Source: Anniella stebbinsi
Taxonomy: Eukaryota; Chordata; Lepidosauria; Squamata; Anniellidae
DNA: 64,000 bases
Reading direction: 5' to 3'
Assembly (NCBI GenBank): GCA_029215795.1
Contig: JARDYH010000004.1
Coordinates: forward strand, 200,556,017-200,620,016
Shown here piece after piece: positions 1 to 10,696 of this stretch. A model generated the notes under the pieces. It was not told the DNA's origin and made no database searches. It saw nothing but the letters and a program-made list of their open reading frames with translations. Positions within the stretch are counted from its first letter, which is position 1. Each line of letters opens with the position of its first letter. The translations under genes were made by a program, and so were the position numbers.

Positions 1-71
1 ACACAATAGTCAATACAACTGACGATTGTTTCCCCACCCCCAGTTGCTTATTGTGTCGTCCGAATTCAGCC
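1..71. mobile_element. Right end of short palindromic MITE (TIR with GACTATTGTGTTGTC-type motif)
   Basis: The sequence closely matches the short palindrome at 62229-62313: ACACAATAGTCAA, then CAACTGAC, a C-rich patch, then TTATTGTGTCGTCCGAATT. The left end is cut by the window edge. It belongs to the same terminal-repeat family as 48172-49530. Confidence 0.6.
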
Positions 72-145
72 ACTATCTCTCAACCTAATCTACTTCACAG
101 GATTGTTGTGAGGGTAAAAATGCGGAGCTATTTACTTTATGGGTG
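72..145 (+). repeat. Possible MIR-like SINE tail
   Basis: The stretch TCTCAACCTAATCTACTTCA followed by CAGGATTGTTGTGAGG resembles the core or 3' half of the MIR-like SINE family of squamates. A better preserved copy lies at 26592-26780. Short and diverged. Confidence 0.4.
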
Positions 146-429
146 AAAAAACATATATATAATAAAATAAAGTAATTAACCCTATAACAGAAAAAACATA
201 ATTGTCTTACACTATGTTCCTAATAATTGCCTTACACTATGTTCATTACTGTATGCACTCATTTACATGCATATGCAGTAGAGACAAAGCGCATCAACTA
301 CCCCACTTGGATATTTTTCTTACAGAGACCATTGGGAGAGAACCTGAAAACTGATACCAATTCCTATAACTCATATTAAATATTCAAAATTTGAAAAACA
401 TGTTCTTGACTTTCATATGCCCCACCCAT

Positions 430-783
430 TTTTTATTTTTTATTTTTTTAATTTTAAAATATGTCTTAGCTGCCTTCCGGGGCAGAAGTCCTCCCAAGGT
501 AACTTACAACAATAAAACACACAACTATTGAGATATTAAAAGTGATATAACCATAAATACAATAGAACAGCCACAAAAACAGCCATAAAAACCACAATAA
601 AAAACAGCAGCAACAACAGCTATTGTATCAGGAGAAGGCCAAGGTAAAATAATACACTTTCAAGGCCTTCTTAAAAGTCTGCAATGATGGAGCATGACGA
701 ACCCCGATTGACAACTTATTCCAAAGGTTTGGAGCCACTGCAGGGAAGCCCCGCCCCCACACATCTAACGAAGTGGTCGATAG
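430..783 (-). repeat. LINE 3' fragment (L2/CR1 group), decayed
   Basis: Read on the minus strand, this looks like the C-terminal coding end plus 3' UTR of a LINE. It has a CTGCCTTCCGGGGCAG hairpin near the tail, in the position where other L2 copies have a CCGCC...GGCGG hairpin, and a T-rich left edge corresponding to the 3' tail. No open frame survives. Family assignment is by layout only. Confidence 0.45.
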
Positions 784-794
784 TCCATGAAAGT

Positions 795-905
795 TTATTA
801 TTATTTATTTATTTATTTATTTTATTTCTAAACCGCCTCTCTATCCAGATCAAGGCGGGGAACAACAATAAATATAAATATAAAAATCATAAAATCAATA
901 ATTTG
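795..905 (-). repeat. L2 LINE 3' UTR end
   Basis: On the minus strand this reads CCCCGCC, TTGATC, GGATAGAGAGGCGG, then AATAAATAAA repeats. This is the same 3' UTR hairpin and tail as at 47635-47700 and 60775-60850, so it is a short 3' piece of the L2 family that is well preserved in this window. Confidence 0.75.
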
Positions 906-914
906 CGTATTCTT

Positions 915-1140
915 TATGGTGTCACAGGACTCTCTGTTGTTGCTGTCTCCATCTGCTTTCTCCGTATGCCTCCCTCTTCTGCATGAACACCAACTCAAAT
1001 AAACTTTATTAACAGTAAAACAACAACAACAACAACAACAACAAGAGTCTCGTGGGACCTTGAAGACTAAAAAAATATTCAGGCATAACTTTCATGTTCT
1101 ATAGCCCACTTTATTAGATGTATGGAGTACTATGGGGATT
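915..1140. repeat. Unclassified sauropsid interspersed repeat with (CAA)n
   Basis: Two pieces flank a (CAA)n tract at 1021-1044. One contains GTGTCACAGGACTCTCTGTT, the other GTCTCGTGGGACCTTGAAGA followed by a CATAACTTTCATG segment. The second matches, in opposite orientation, the segment at 4395-4478 (AAAGCTTATGCCATAATAAA, TTAGTCTTTAAGTTGCC). I recognise this as a repeat common in reptile genomes but cannot name its class. Confidence 0.5.
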
Positions 1141-1937
1141 TTCAGTTTTGGAAATAAAATGCAGAAAGTATTTAATGAAGGGAAGCACTTTTCATTAACT
1201 ACTTCACAGCCACACTGACTGTATTTCCCTAAACACACAAACAAACAAACAAAACCAGTAGCAGACAAGATAATGGGCCTTTCCGCATTTAGTGAAAATC
1301 CCACAGCTTCCCTGTGTCTATCTCTTCCGCAGTCTTTCCATATTTTATGATAGGCATAATACATGCGCTCCCCCCTTGTTTTTACTAATTGACTCCCACA
1401 TGTTTCATTGTTAATGCCAGCAGTTGATGATGCTTTATCATGCGATTTAGGTTTATTACCACATTTTTAGTGAATTTTAAAATGGCATATTATCCCTTGA
1501 AAACAACACAAGAGGCATCGTCGTGAAAAGGACTTGCTAATTTCTAACAAAACGATTGGACAAAATGATTGTCCATTCGTCACATAATGATTGGAATGTG
1601 CTTGAATGTTTTGCCTCATAACTCAGGTTCTCTAAGGGCTAAATATGTTCTCTTTTTTATTTGAAAACTGGGAATCTAGTCTAGCATGTGGCCCCCTGAG
1701 ATGTTGGGTTGTGGGCTCCAGCCCCTGTGATTAATCCAGCTATGACTGGAAATGGGGTGACTGCAAACCAAGGGTTGCTCTGTTGGCCTTCATGATGTCT
1801 GCAAATGTTATCAAGGTGACAATGCAAAGATCCCTGGGAATTGTAGTTTGCTATGGCTAATTCCCATAGATATCTGAACTGGAATTTTCTATTGATCACC
1901 TTTTCAGGCATAATAAAAGCCTGCGGATCAGCTTGTC

Positions 1938-1962
1938 CTCTCTCTCTCTCTCTCTCTCTCTG
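1938..1962. repeat. (CT)n microsatellite
   Basis: About twelve uninterrupted CT units. Confidence 0.95.
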
Positions 1963-2543
1963 CCTCATGTAAATTATGAGTGGGACCTGTGGTGGTTACA
2001 CATGGCAGGGAAAGATAGATAGTAGTAGGCAGGCCATCTATGAGGTCATAACTGATCTTCTCACTAAGAAAGCTCAAGGTTTCCAGGAACACAGTTTGAA
2101 AAATCATTGCTCTAGAGGAGCAGGCAATCTAGTCTTACCTATTCTATACTATTTTTTAAAAAAACAAAACAACAAATAAGTGTCAAACGTTGTATATTTG
2201 GAAACAAAAAAAAAGTCTGACTTCAAGAATGTTGTCATCACTCCATTTATGTATCTGTTGGTTTCTAAATTTCAAAAGGTCAAGTTCTACATGCTAGGAG
2301 AAAAACATAATTTCATAATCTGAACACCGAGAGAAATATTTCAGACAGGTATGATTGATGCTAATGAGCATGGTTTGCAAACTATTTAATTTAGCTACTT
2401 CACTCCAGCTGTAGGTAAATTTTCAATATTTTCCACCATGCAGAATAATGTGTGACCAATTAAACTTGAGTCAATTTGACAATGTAAGGCATAGACCACT
2501 TTATACAGCATCAAATTTTATACAAGAGAAAATGTCAACATAC

Positions 2544-2642
2544 CTGAGATTGTGCATTAATATTGGCTCCTTCCTTAACTAGAACTTTGACGACTTCAGC
2601 CTGCCCAGCCAGGGATGCAATGTGCAATGCAGTATTACCTTT
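2544..2642 (-). CDS. ANK2: ANK2 coding exon, third repeat block in the window
   Basis: This 99-bp minus-strand exon encodes 33 residues, beginning [20 protein letters not shown] and ending [13 protein letters not shown]. As far as I recall it is identical to mammalian ankyrin-B at this repeat. The donor is CAG|GTATGT (GT at 2542-2543) and the acceptor AG is at 2643-2644. The intron to the previous exon is 1.4 kb (2643-4049). The next repeat, expected to start NGFTPLYMAAQE, was not found between 1 and 2541, so it lies beyond the left edge. All three exons are intact and free of stops, consistent with a live gene. Confidence 0.95.
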
Positions 2643-2995
2643 CTGCTTTGTAAAAGATAAAAATACAGCTTACGGTAAGTATAATTAACATTCATAACAT
2701 TGATTAAAATATTAGCTTTGATTAATATTTGATATTTAGAAAAAAGAGGTGAGCATTTTTTATTAGGGAGATCCATGATTTGGGGGCCACTTATTTAAGT
2801 ATTCTATGTCTCAGTATATACAGTACTAGCATGTTTCTGTCACTACACACTTCATTTATACACAGAATATTCATAGGAATAGATTTGAAGGCAAGCAAGG
2901 CAGTGAAATTATTCCTCTGAACTGGTTTCGTCTCATGCTGCCTGCTACTTGCCCAAAATGAAAGTGCAGCTGGGTCCCTAGGAACACTGGTCAAT

Positions 2996-3105
2996 ATAGC
3001 TTAGCATTGTCTACACTGACTGGCAGCAGCGCTCCAGCATTTCAGACAGGAGACTTTCCTAGCCTACCCTGATGATTCCAGGGATTGAACCTAGTTCTAT
3101 TCCCA
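2996..3105 (-). repeat. Sauria-type SINE, partial
   Basis: The segments TTGTCTACACTGACTGGCAG and GGGATTGAACCTAG are on the plus strand. They are the complement of the Sauria SINE internal region and tRNA B-box (GGTTCAATCCC). The tRNA A-box end is missing. Sauria SINEs are squamate-specific tRNA-headed elements mobilised by BovB LINEs. Confidence 0.75.
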
Positions 3106-3434
3106 GTCAATTTTCCTTCTGGAAACCAAAGCACAAAGGGCAACAGATTTAAACATCAGATGGTAAAAGCTAATGATAAGGGCTGGTGGAGATGTAATAG
3201 GAGTTCAGGAGTGAGGAGGAAGCTGCAAGATCTCATGCTCGCTCATGTACCTTCTTCTATACTGAGCATGAATTCTCACTGGCCTTCCCCTCCTACTCTT
3301 AACCATAATTTGGTGTTATGTCTGCATCAACGTTAAACATATTTAATGTTAACCTGGGTTTGTTCCTAACAAAGGATTTGTAGACTATATGGACTACTGG
3401 TCTCCTCCATCTCTGTCAGTCTGCAGCATAAGAG

Positions 3435-3770
3435 TGCAATGTTTTTCTATGTACTTTCTCCTCCCCTCCTGCCACATAGCTGGGAGAAGGACTTAATCAG
3501 GATTCAGTTACAATACCTATGATTCCTGGCTGTTTGTTATATACAAACCAGGTTGAGAACAAACTCTAATTAGATAAACAAAGCAGCAAAATAATCCAGG
3601 ATTTGTAGCTGGCTTGTTTAGGTACTGACTAGAGTTAGTTTTACAAGTAGCATGCAGCGACAAGTCAGGAATCATAGAAAATGAAACTGAATCCTGGTTA
3701 TGTCCTCCTCCCAGCTGTGTGGGAAGAGGAGGGCCCGTTCATGTAACATTACATAGAAACTGGGACATTA
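3435..3770. mobile_element. Large palindromic element (MITE-like), arms of about 110 bp
   Basis: The left arm contains CTCCTGCCACATAGCTGGGA, AGGATTCAGTT and CTATGATTCCTGGC. The right arm carries the complements in reverse order: GTCAGGAATCATAG, AACTGAATCCTGG, and CCCAGCTGTGTGGGAAGAGG. Outer parts also pair (TTTTCTATGTA with TACATAGAAA). The centre (about 3555-3660) is AT-rich. No coding potential. The exact ends and target duplication were not resolved. Confidence 0.65.
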
Positions 3771-4049
3771 TGTGTGAGTTTGGTGAGGCCTGACGAGCTC
3801 CACAAAAACTGTATTTGCATTCTTATGGGATACAAAGTTAATATTAGTTAGGATGACTGGGAAGGAAGAAAGGTGCATGGTAATGTGACAAATGGAAAGT
3901 GCATGAGATATATACTACGGTACTGAAGCACATATTTCAGAACCATTACCTATTATACTCTAATATGTAGTTGAAACAACTACAAATAGAATCCCTCTCT
4001 CTATTTCAATGTTCCCAATATAAAATAAATGACACAGTAAATATATTAC

Positions 4050-4148
4050 CTTAGTGGCAGAGTCCACTGCAGATCCTCTTTCCAGCAATTCCTGAACCAA
4101 TCCCACATGGCCTTCTTTGGCAGCCAGGTGTAGAGCATTGAGTCCATT
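4050..4148 (-). CDS. ANK2: ANK2 coding exon, next ankyrin repeat
   Basis: This 99-bp minus-strand exon encodes exactly 33 residues, one ankyrin repeat. It begins [20 protein letters not shown] and ends with [13 protein letters not shown]. The [10 protein letters not shown] core is the canonical ankyrin helix signature. The sequence follows the CNQ end of the exon at 24035-24136 without a frame break. The acceptor AG is at 4149-4150 (minus strand TTGCTTACAG) and the donor GT at 4048-4049 (AAG|GTAATA). The intron separating it from the previous exon is about 19.9 kb. Phase 0 at both ends means exon skipping would remove one repeat without a frameshift. Confidence 0.95.
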
Positions 4149-4255
4149 CTGTAAGCAAAGAAAATACCTTGATTTTAACCATTATGCTCTATTGGCCCTT
4201 CTGGAAAGAGCCATAATTCAGTAGTGTAGCACTACCTTTGATGCAGAAGCTTCAA

Positions 4256-4390
4256 TACTTGGCACCTCCAGCTAAATGGATCTTAGCTACGACCGATCTT
4301 GGAGACCCACTGCTGCCAGCCAGTGTCAAAAATATTAGGCTAGATAGATCAGTGGTCTGACTCAGTGTCAGCTTTGTTATGTTCACATAT
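4256..4390 (+). repeat. Sauria-type SINE, 3' part
   Basis: Plus-strand order: a GGCACCTCCAG segment, then AGACCCACTGCTGCCAGCCA, then TAGATCAGTGGTCTGACTCA. This matches the non-tRNA body of the Sauria SINE. Confidence 0.75.
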
Positions 4391-4478
4391 TCCATATTTG
4401 TATGTGAATGACTGCAGTCCACAAAAGCTTATGCCATAATAAATTTGTTAGTCTTTAAGTTGCCATAAGGATATCTGT
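4391..4478 (+). repeat. Unclassified sauropsid interspersed repeat
   Basis: Contains AGTCCACAAAAGCTTATGCC then AATTTGTTAGTCTTTAAG. It is the complement of the copy near 1041-1135. Confidence 0.5.
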
Positions 4479-4744
4479 AAATATGTTTACCAAAACCAGC
4501 TACAAACCATGTCCTAAATTTAAAGTAAATTTAATAAGTTACTAAAACATATGCAATGTTATTTGGGAGGATAAAAACACCGTAGAGACTTTCTGCCTCT
4601 GTCTCTCTTTCACTCCCCCTTTCCATCTACCTTTGTTTTATCCTCTGGAGGAGGGAGAGGAAAAGCAGGAAAAAGGAGGAGGAAACTGTGAAGGGGAACT
4701 GCTTCAGAGAAGAAAAATCTACAGTTTATTCTTTGGAGAGAAGG

Positions 4745-5230
4745 AAACATTGTGGCCCTGTTCAGAGGATCACAGGTTGGGTACTGGAACTACGGAGTTT
4801 GGGGTAAGGAGCCACGATGTGCATGCCCCACCCACATGACTGTGGAACCATGCAGGACAGTGTGGTTCCCTTACCCATCCCCGCTCTGTAGTTCCCTCGT
4901 TGTCCTCTCGCCACTGCGGCAGGAATTGGATCACGCCAACTTTTGCAACCGTTGCAATGTGACAGTGACCATAGTGTTCAGCTCTGCATGCTAGAGCATC
5001 GCTGGAAGTTCCGGCCAATCTAGGCAGCCATCTCAATAGTCCTGTCACATGACACAGTAAGCCACCCGAGGGCCCCTTACTCCACTGAAGAGGGTGGGTA
5101 CCCAAGGCTGGTAAATTACCCATTATGGGCAGGAAAAACCCCTCCACACGACATGCTAACTCCACATGCATCGCTCCTGAACATGACCCACAGTGGGTTA
5201 GCATTACGTGTGAACCCAGCCTGTGTCTCT
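4745..5230. mobile_element. Putative non-autonomous DNA element
   Basis: GC-rich relative to its surroundings. It ends with a small hairpin (GACCCACAGTGGGTTAGC) followed by ATTACGTGTGAACCCAGCC, a terminus style seen in hAT-like MITEs. Overlapping short ORFs on both strands (for example 4770-5204 minus) are incidental. Left boundary and target duplication not established. Confidence 0.35.
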
Positions 5231-6130
5231 TAGCATTTACAACCTGTTTTGAAAACAGATGCTTGCTGTGCAGTCCAGGGGCTTACCATGAAGGTAGGGA
5301 CAGTGTTTATTTTTCAGTCAAAGAACTGCAGAAGGCTTAGACTTATTGGGAACAATGGCACCTGCAGTTCTCCTTAATTCTCTGGGAGGAATGCCACTTG
5401 CTGAGTAAAAAGGGAAAAGGCACTCTTGTGCTATATGCTTGCTGGCTGGTAAAATTAATCTTTGGCTATTAAGAGCAGACATAATTTGGGGGGAGCCTAT
5501 ATTCCCTCTATTCACATATAGCCACATATTCACATAGGAAGCTACAGGTCCCATATCTGATACATACAGAACCATGTATCTGTCACCTCCATCATAAAAT
5601 TACCCACATCTCTCTAAATGTTTGCACATGCTGTAAGAAATTCTTCCCAAGTCATACAGACTCTCGTTATATTTCAGTCACAGATGACCTTACATAGCCA
5701 CGGACCACAGAACCTTTGAAATTTGTTAAATTTTTTCCACCCACATTCCAGAGCTTTGGATGGGTGCATGGAGGGTCAAAGAGGCACATAAAGATACATC
5801 AGAAGTTGCCTGGTAAACACAGCTTTCTGATCGCTATGTCCTTTTCTTCTCCCATCATCAGTGATCTCAAAAAGACTTCGGAAAATGTATAAGGGACTGC
5901 TCACACAGAGCATTCATTTAAATCTCCAAATTTGAACCCCTGAATAAGGTGAATAGAGTCTGAGCTGAATGGGGTGTCTATCACTTTTGTCCATTCAAGT
6001 GTTAATGAGTCTTCTTAGCCCTTTCTGTGCTTACAGTTACTTGACTTGCCCACTTCCTATGCTGGCTGTTTGCTCTTAGCGGACATTGCTGGGCACATTC
6101 ATTAGGTGTGGAAGCCAAGATGCCAAGACA
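5231..6130. other. Intronic sequence, nothing recognised
   Basis: Non-coding intron sequence with only short chance ORFs on both strands. I recognise no repeat family here. Confidence 0.5.
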
Positions 6131-6133
6131 GAA

Positions 6134-6221
6134 GTCCTCAACATGGTCCACAGGGGTCCTCAACATGGCCCACAGGGGTCCTCAACATGGCCCACAGGGA
6201 TCTCCAACTGGGCCCACAAAG
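6134..6221. repeat. 22-bp minisatellite, about 4 units
   Basis: The units GTCCTCAACATGG-YCCACAGGG start at 6134, 6156 and 6178. The second and third are identical, the first differs at one base. A fourth degenerate 22-bp unit occupies 6200-6221. Confidence 0.85.
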
Positions 6222-7189
6222 CTCTCCACTCACTGCTGCCTTCCAAAAACATTTTTTTTAATAAAAACCTTGGAACCTTAGGCAGTCTTCTCTGTTCTCC
6301 CTTTCTAGCTTCTAGATTGTTCTAGTATTGTTCTTTCCCCTCCATTCTTTACCTTATTTTTTCACCCTTCCTTCCAGCCTCTAGCGTCAGTATTTCTCTC
6401 CTCACCTGTTTATGTTGCTGTTTCCCTCCTCCCAGCATCTAGCCTTACTCTACCCTCTACCCCTTTGCCTTGCTATTTCCTCCTCCCTCCCAGTCTCTCA
6501 CCTCACTATTTCTCTTCCCTCCACTTCTTTAGCTCACTTTTGATGAGCCACACCCCCATGGTAGCCATTATGTGACCAGCCACATCCTCCTCCATGGGAG
6601 CCATTTTATGGTGTTTCCCACAGCAGTTTCTCAAATTTCCAAATGCACCTACATAAGGATTGGCAAGTATATATTTGGGGATTTTTTTCCTGTGGAAGAG
6701 GAGCATCTTTTAAATATTTTTCTCCCTTAATTAGTATATAGATAAGAAAAGAACAAGGGTGGGTTGGTGGTGGCAGGAGCAGGGCAACACAGTACAATAT
6801 TTTGAGATGAATATCAACTCTAAAGCAAGGCCCGACGCTGAGTCATACTGAGCACATCATTAATTAGTATCCAATATATTCAAGGTAGTACGGTATTTGT
6901 AATTTAATTATATGATCATCTTGAGAAGTGGATAACCTTCTGGACACTTATTTCTTAATCCCCATGGATAATTCATTGCTATAATTTCCAACTGGAGTTA
7001 ATGGTTCTCAGTAACAAGACTGACGCCAGATCTGAAAGCAGAAAAGGCCAAACTATATCCATAGCCCAATTCTGCTGATTTTGAAAGCATGTACCAATGA
7101 GTAAGGTGAGCAGATGTCTGCTTGTAATTTCTATCACAAGTAAATGCTATCACAGAAAAGCATTATACCAATTTACTATTCTTTAGTAA

Positions 7190-7995
7190 TCTTTGTATTA
7201 TGAAACAACTTGGAACCAGGGGGCCGTCTTCACGGCACCAGGTTGGCGTCTCACTGTGCCTGTCCCACACTATTGCTGGTGTGCGGCAGTGGCAAGTTGT
7301 CCTTATGAGGGGAGGCACCATGGTCTTTCTGGTGCTGATCAGGCTTGCCGGGCCCACCCCATTCCCCTCCCGCAGCTTCCAGTGACCAATAGGAGGTTGC
7401 CTTCCACTCGGAAACCTCCGGAGTGGCTCTGAGTGAGGACAGACCAGTGGAAGAGCTGGGCTGGCCTCGCTCTGGCTAGAAAAGTCAGGAGTAAGTTTGG
7501 CTGCGGATCTTTGCCTCTTTGCCCCAGGGTGGCTTTGAATCTGTGGCTGCATCATATAACCACCACACTGCGGATTCGGAGCCACCCTGGTATAAAGACG
7601 ATGTCAAGCCTGCCCCCAGGATACCTGAGCACCTTCTCCCCTATCAACCTGCCCAATCACTGAGGACATCTGAGGGTATGCTCTCGGTGATTCCACATGG
7701 ATCTATGGTCCAACTGGAGTCCACCAGGAGAAGAGCATTCAGTATGGTGGCCCCCTTCCTATGGAATTCCCTGCCTTTGGAGGTCAGGCAAGCTCCAACC
7801 TTGTATTCCTCCTGGCGCCTCCTGAAAACATTCCCTGAATGACCAGCTGCAATTTATTTGCACTTTGTTTTTGTTTGTTTTTTTAAAAAGCATTTCAATG
7901 TATTTGTATTCTTTTTTATTCTTTTATTCTATTTGATCAGTGCTCTGAAATTCTTGAACGGGGAGCAGCATTTAAATATTGTAAATAAATAAATA
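7190..7995 (+). pseudogene. LINE 3' fragment (L2-like C-terminus and tail)
   Basis: The plus-strand frame at 7519-7842 ends with a LINE C-terminal pattern: RRRAFSMVAPFLWNSLPLEV followed by a leucine-rich LLKTFPE end. This matches the APRLWNGLPEEVRQ...FKR region of the better L2 copy at 58919-60688. It is followed by a T-rich 3' UTR and an (ATAA)n tail at about 7981-8010. The 5' part (7190-7500) is GC-rich and may be the same element or another insertion. No catalytic RT region remains. Confidence 0.6.
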
Positions 7996-8229
7996 AATAA
8001 ATAAATAAATGTTACATGCAGGAATCCCAGAGTTTTAACTGCCAGAATGGAATCCAACAATCTACGCTAGGGGAAAAAACCTCACTGGAGATATGGGGAG
8101 CAGCATTTAAATATTGTAAATAAATAAATAAATAAATAAATAAATGTTACATGCAGGAATCCCAGCGTTTTAACTGCCAGAATGGAATCCAACAATCTAT
8201 GCTAGGGGAAAAAACCTCACTGGAGATAT
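7960..8229. repeat. Direct tandem duplication, 2 x 135 bp, near identical
   Basis: Copy 1 is 7960-8094 and copy 2 is 8095-8229. They abut exactly and are co-linear from GGGGAGCAGCATTTAAATAT to CACTGGAGATAT. I count only two substitutions (AGAG/AGCG at about 8030/8165 and TACGC/TATGC). The internal (ATAA)n tract is the same length in both, so the event is recent. The unit contains the LINE 3' tail plus flanking unique sequence. Confidence 0.93.
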
Positions 8230-8779
8230 ATGTACACATCGTCTTCTTAGCTCTGGTGCATTCTACATGCAACGTTTTCTCAAGTGCTGACTGATTCTAT
8301 ACATTTTTTATTTAGAGTAACCCCCACTGTGGAGCTTACTTCTGAATAAATTCGCATAGTGTTGCACCTGTGCTCGAGGCAAAAGGTTTCATGCTTAAAT
8401 ATATTGTATCAGGGATTGTTGCCAGCAGTGTAAGCCAGCTAGCCTGCACAGCTTAAAGGCACAGCATGCTACATAATGCAGGTTGTGTGCACAATTTAGC
8501 AAGGAGGCAGAACCTTGTGCACTGACATTTCCAAAATGCTGTTCACTAACCTAAAAATATCAGTGATTTATGATTTTCACAACTTCATGTGGCATTCCAG
8601 TTCACATTAAATGAAGTTTTGGCATGTCATAAATCTGAGATACGAGAGCCTATTATAAGATGCACAAGACCCACTGCAGAATAGGCATTTGACAAAATGA
8701 GGGGGGCAAAAATAGGGGGCCTTTATTCAAATATAAAAACAGGCAGGTGCTGCTGTCAGAACTAACAACATCAACCTAC

Positions 8780-9275
8780 TATGGGGCTGGGTCACACACT
8801 ACTGTGGGAGCCACAGCAATGCTGCTTCTACCAACATTAATGGGGTAACAGAAGAAGCTTTGGCCCATATAGGGAATCCTTCACCAGTGTGAACTCTGAG
8901 GCCCTTCTCATCTGCCCACCTGTGAGAGCAGTTAGTCAGGCAACCACTTGAAAAAGGATCTTTTTCACAGTGGCTCCACACCTCTGGAATAAAGCTATCA
9001 GAGGTCCACCATCCCATCATTGCAGGCTTTGAAGAAGGCCCTAAAGTATTTTACTCTGGCCTTCCCCTAATTATCAGACTGGGTTGTCTATTGTAAATTT
9101 TATTTTATGCTGGTGTTTGTTGTTTTTCAGATTGTTTGTTGTTTTTATTGTGTTTTGTTTTTATTACCATATCTGTTTTGATTGTGTGTTTTATTGTTAT
9201 ATGCTGCATTGGGAGGGCCCTGATAGATAGCCAAGAAATATTTTAAATTAAATAAATAAATAAATAAACTTCTGG
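8780..9275 (+). repeat. LINE 3' fragment with (AAAT)n tail
   Basis: It has degenerate LINE C-terminal coding (TGGCTCCACACCTCTGGAAT gives a WLHTSGI remnant of the conserved P-x-LWN block), then TTGAAGAAGGCC, a long T-rich 3' UTR, GATAGATAGCCAAGAAATAT and ATAAATAAATAAATAA. The orientation is plus. Confidence 0.6.
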
Positions 9276-9354
9276 CATGGAGCAGAACCACAATTATCTT
9301 TCTCTAGTGTGGCGTTGAGATCAGAAGCTTTTGCTCCCATTTTCAGTTAATTGG

Positions 9355-9580
9355 TTTATCATTACATCCAAACCCAAAACTTTTCTTAATCTATTCTTAA
9401 CTATGGTTTAAGAAAACAAACCAGGACCACAAACCACACTTTGAAATGAGTTTGCTGACTGAGACTAACCACAGTTTATCCAGATGTGGCCATTCCCAAG
9501 GAGGAGAGGAGAAGGGGAGCTAATGACCCTGACATTTATTCACATAAGGTTAAACCACCATTTAGTGTTGCATCTGAATG
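9355..9580. mobile_element. Possible MITE with AACCACAGTTTAT / TAAACCACC ends
   Basis: It contains GACTAACCACAGTTTATCCA then GATGTGGCC, and to the right GGTTAAACCACCATTTAGTG and CATCTGAATGAGCC. Similar AACCACAGTTTAAA and CATCTGAATG blocks recur at 50270-50495, suggesting one DNA-transposon family. Ends unresolved. Confidence 0.35.
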
Positions 9581-10389
9581 AGCCCAATGTCAGTTCTTCC
9601 TGTGTACTCCCAGACTGCCCATATTAGGCACTGCTGCGACATCTACCCTACAGTAATGGGAGTTCTGAACACTGGGTATTGTGGGATTTATCCAGCAAGG
9701 ATCATTCTGAGCAATGCCTCAAGCCCTGGGAGTGGGAGTTCCCCCCATCCCAATGTTTATTTTATTTTTAAAGCAAAAATACATAATTTCACTTGCATAA
9801 TAGAAATGAAACATTATTGTGAATGGATATGCCTTTCCTTAAGGTCTTCCAGAAAGTTCAAAAAAGGATGCCAAATTCTCAATAAAAACAGAGTTGTTTT
9901 TTCCCTTGGCAAATATGAACATGATATATCAATTTATGCATGAGCATGATGTCCCAGATTGTAATAAAACACACCAGTTGTCCCAGAATATGCCTAGATC
10001 TCCAGTGCTTTGCCAAAGTTATTCTTGTTGTTGTAAATAGATGCCAAGTCAGAGAATGTTATTTTTTCATCTGCTTAGACTTGGAAAAATCCAAATATTA
10101 CTACTTAGGGTTGAAATAAAAACCTTCTTCCCATAACCCTTTGATTAGTAGCATTTTTTTTCCCCAACAAGGAATAACTACACATCTAGAAAACTGGCAT
10201 TGTTCCTGGTAAACTCTCAATAGAACTTTAAACCTAATATGACTATATGAAGCCACTTTATAGTCAGCTCAATGATTCACTAGCACAGTACTTTTAGAAC
10301 TATTTAGCACATGTGGAACTCATTCAGTAAGGGTAAAAAAAGATGAAAGACATAGCTAGTAGCTACATCTTTTCCCTGCTATTTTTATT

Positions 10390-10696
10390 CTAGAGTGGGT
10401 GCAGGGGACCCAATCTGGATTGGGACCCTAAAGTGGGATTAAGGGGGTTCAACTCTCCTCCCCACTCCTGCAATGGGCCTGAACTGGATTCTCCCTCTCT
10501 GCCCCACCCCCACCCCTGCAATTTTTCTTACAAATACTGTTGCATTTGCTATATGGATCATGATTTTACACTAGAAATCGCAGGCATAGGAGACCAGACA
10601 CAGATGTGTGTGGGGTCGGTGGGTGGGGAGGTTAATGCCTTCCTATCCTATTCACAAGGGTCCTGATTCAGATTAGGAACTCTGTGCCCACTCTAG
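10390..10696. mobile_element. MITE-like element with inverted ends CTAGAGTGGG...CCCACTCTAG
   Basis: The left end reads CTAGAGTGGGTGCAGGG then AATCTGGATTGGGACCC. The right end, inverted, reads CTAGAGTGGGCACAGAG then AATCTGAATCAGGACCC. The total is about 307 bp. The CTAG at each border could be a 4-bp target duplication or part of the inverted repeat. No ORF. Superfamily unknown. Confidence 0.7.

Noticed and set aside
4770..5204. 144-codon minus-strand ORF
   Set aside because: No domain, no conserved motif, inside a probable DNA element.
6134..6221. CRISPR array (short repeats)
   Set aside because: Direct repeats abut without spacers and the context is a vertebrate intron.
7163..7585. 140-codon minus-strand ORF
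   Set aside because: Antisense to a LINE-like fragment; no domain.
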